Below, piece after piece: positions 63,813-64,000 of a DNA stretch of 64,000 nucleotides. A program made the position numbers and the translations under genes. The DNA comes from Methylobacterium radiodurans (GTDB taxonomy: Bacteria > Pseudomonadota > Alphaproteobacteria > Rhizobiales > Beijerinckiaceae): the NCBI RefSeq assembly GCF_003173735.1, contig NZ_CP029551.1, positions 1,305,001-1,369,000 of the forward strand, read 5' to 3'. Under the pieces are notes generated by a model. That model saw nothing but the letters and a program-made list of their open reading frames with translations, had not been told where the DNA came from and searched no databases. Every line of letters begins with the position of its first letter. Positions within the stretch are counted from its first letter, which is position 1.

Positions 63813-64000
63813 TCAGAACTTGTCCGGCAGGCCCTTCACGACGTCGCCCAGGGCCTCGACGCTCGCGCCGATCTTGCGGCCCGTGGCGGCGAGCGTCGGC
63901 ACCTTGATGCCGAACACCTCCGTCTCTTCGGGCTCGGCCGGGGCCGCTGGCTCGGCCGACGCGACCGCGGTCTGCGCGGGCTTGCGCGCGGTGACCGCCT
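63813..64000 (-). CDS. Partial gene, C-terminal end only, unknown function
   Basis: About 62 codons are visible; the N-terminus lies beyond the right edge. The visible C-terminus contains a Pro/Ala/Glu-rich segment (QTAVASAEPAAPAEPEE) and ends VFGIKVPTLAATGRKIGASVEALGDVVKGLPDKF, an amphipathic helical tail. High GC, so it belongs to the ancestral chromosome rather than the insert. The family is not recognisable from this part. Confidence 0.6.
   Translation of the reverse strand, partial: AVTARKPAQTAVASAEPAAPAEPEETEVFGIKVPTLAATGRKIGASVEALGDVVKGLPDKF

Overview
The window is about 64 kb of very GC-rich, densely coding DNA with alphaproteobacterial gene content: lipid A and Kdo genes, a SpoIIAA-like protein, a SWIB-domain protein, DUF3309, an MbfA relic, MetX/MetW and an IorA/IorB-type dehydrogenase. 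Together with many GC-rich palindromic intergenic elements this suggests a Rhizobiales/Hyphomicrobiales chromosome, most likely Methylobacterium or a close relative. The genus is an inference. I saw no rRNA, tRNA, CRISPR array, phage or intact transposase.

Region by region. 0-6.4 kb: a partial 2'-5' RNA ligase-like gene, a spore-photoproduct-lyase-family radical SAM gene, an AlgX-like SGNH protein, a glutathionyl-hydroquinone reductase, a CnoX-type thioredoxin, a LON-substrate-binding-domain protein and a Trm112-like protein (the last three form an operon). 6.4-9.2 kb: a YcaC-type hydrolase, a tautomerase and a DUF4865 gene, divergent from a LysR regulator. 9.4-17.4 kb: a secreted protein, a SpoIIAA-like protein, PriA, an MFS transporter, a six-hairpin repeat array, a ferric-type ABC ATPase and binding protein (no permease), and cysteine synthase. 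17.4-29.4 kb: small secreted proteins, then a cell-envelope block with a trypsin-fold pseudoprotease divergent from a thioester alpha-2-macroglobulin and PBP1C, followed by a di-haem peroxidase. 29.7-41.9 kb: a membrane protein with a structured leader, MarC, Kup, the IorA/IorB molybdenum hydroxylase, a sirtuin, an outer-membrane SphA-like protein and a flavin-type oxidoreductase. 41.9-50.1 kb: PRC-barrel and SWIB proteins, an EmrB-type exporter, an alpha/beta hydrolase, MetX-MetW, an acyltransferase and a chorismate mutase. 50.1-56.7 kb: a nitrile-to-acid cassette (cobalt-type nitrile hydratase with accessory protein, amidase, family-5 solute-binding protein) divergent from a ThDP enzyme. 56.9-61.7 kb: a phosphoesterase, the MbfA relic, and the DUF374 acyltransferase-waaA-lpxK operon. 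61.8-63.7 kb: a markedly AT-richer insert with a probably broken membrane/beta-domain gene and a 2OG-Fe dioxygenase, then a truncated gene at the window end.

The most unusual features are: two copies of a roughly 180-bp element with long terminal inverted repeats, one of which supplies the N-terminal coding region of PBP1C; a related palindrome in frame inside priA; the pseudoprotease that has lost all three catalytic positions next to the alpha-2-macroglobulin/PBP1C pair; the internally deleted mbfA; and the AT-rich dioxygenase island. I do not claim a proven new system. The best candidates are the pseudoprotease-A2M-PBP1C envelope module and the AT-rich island.
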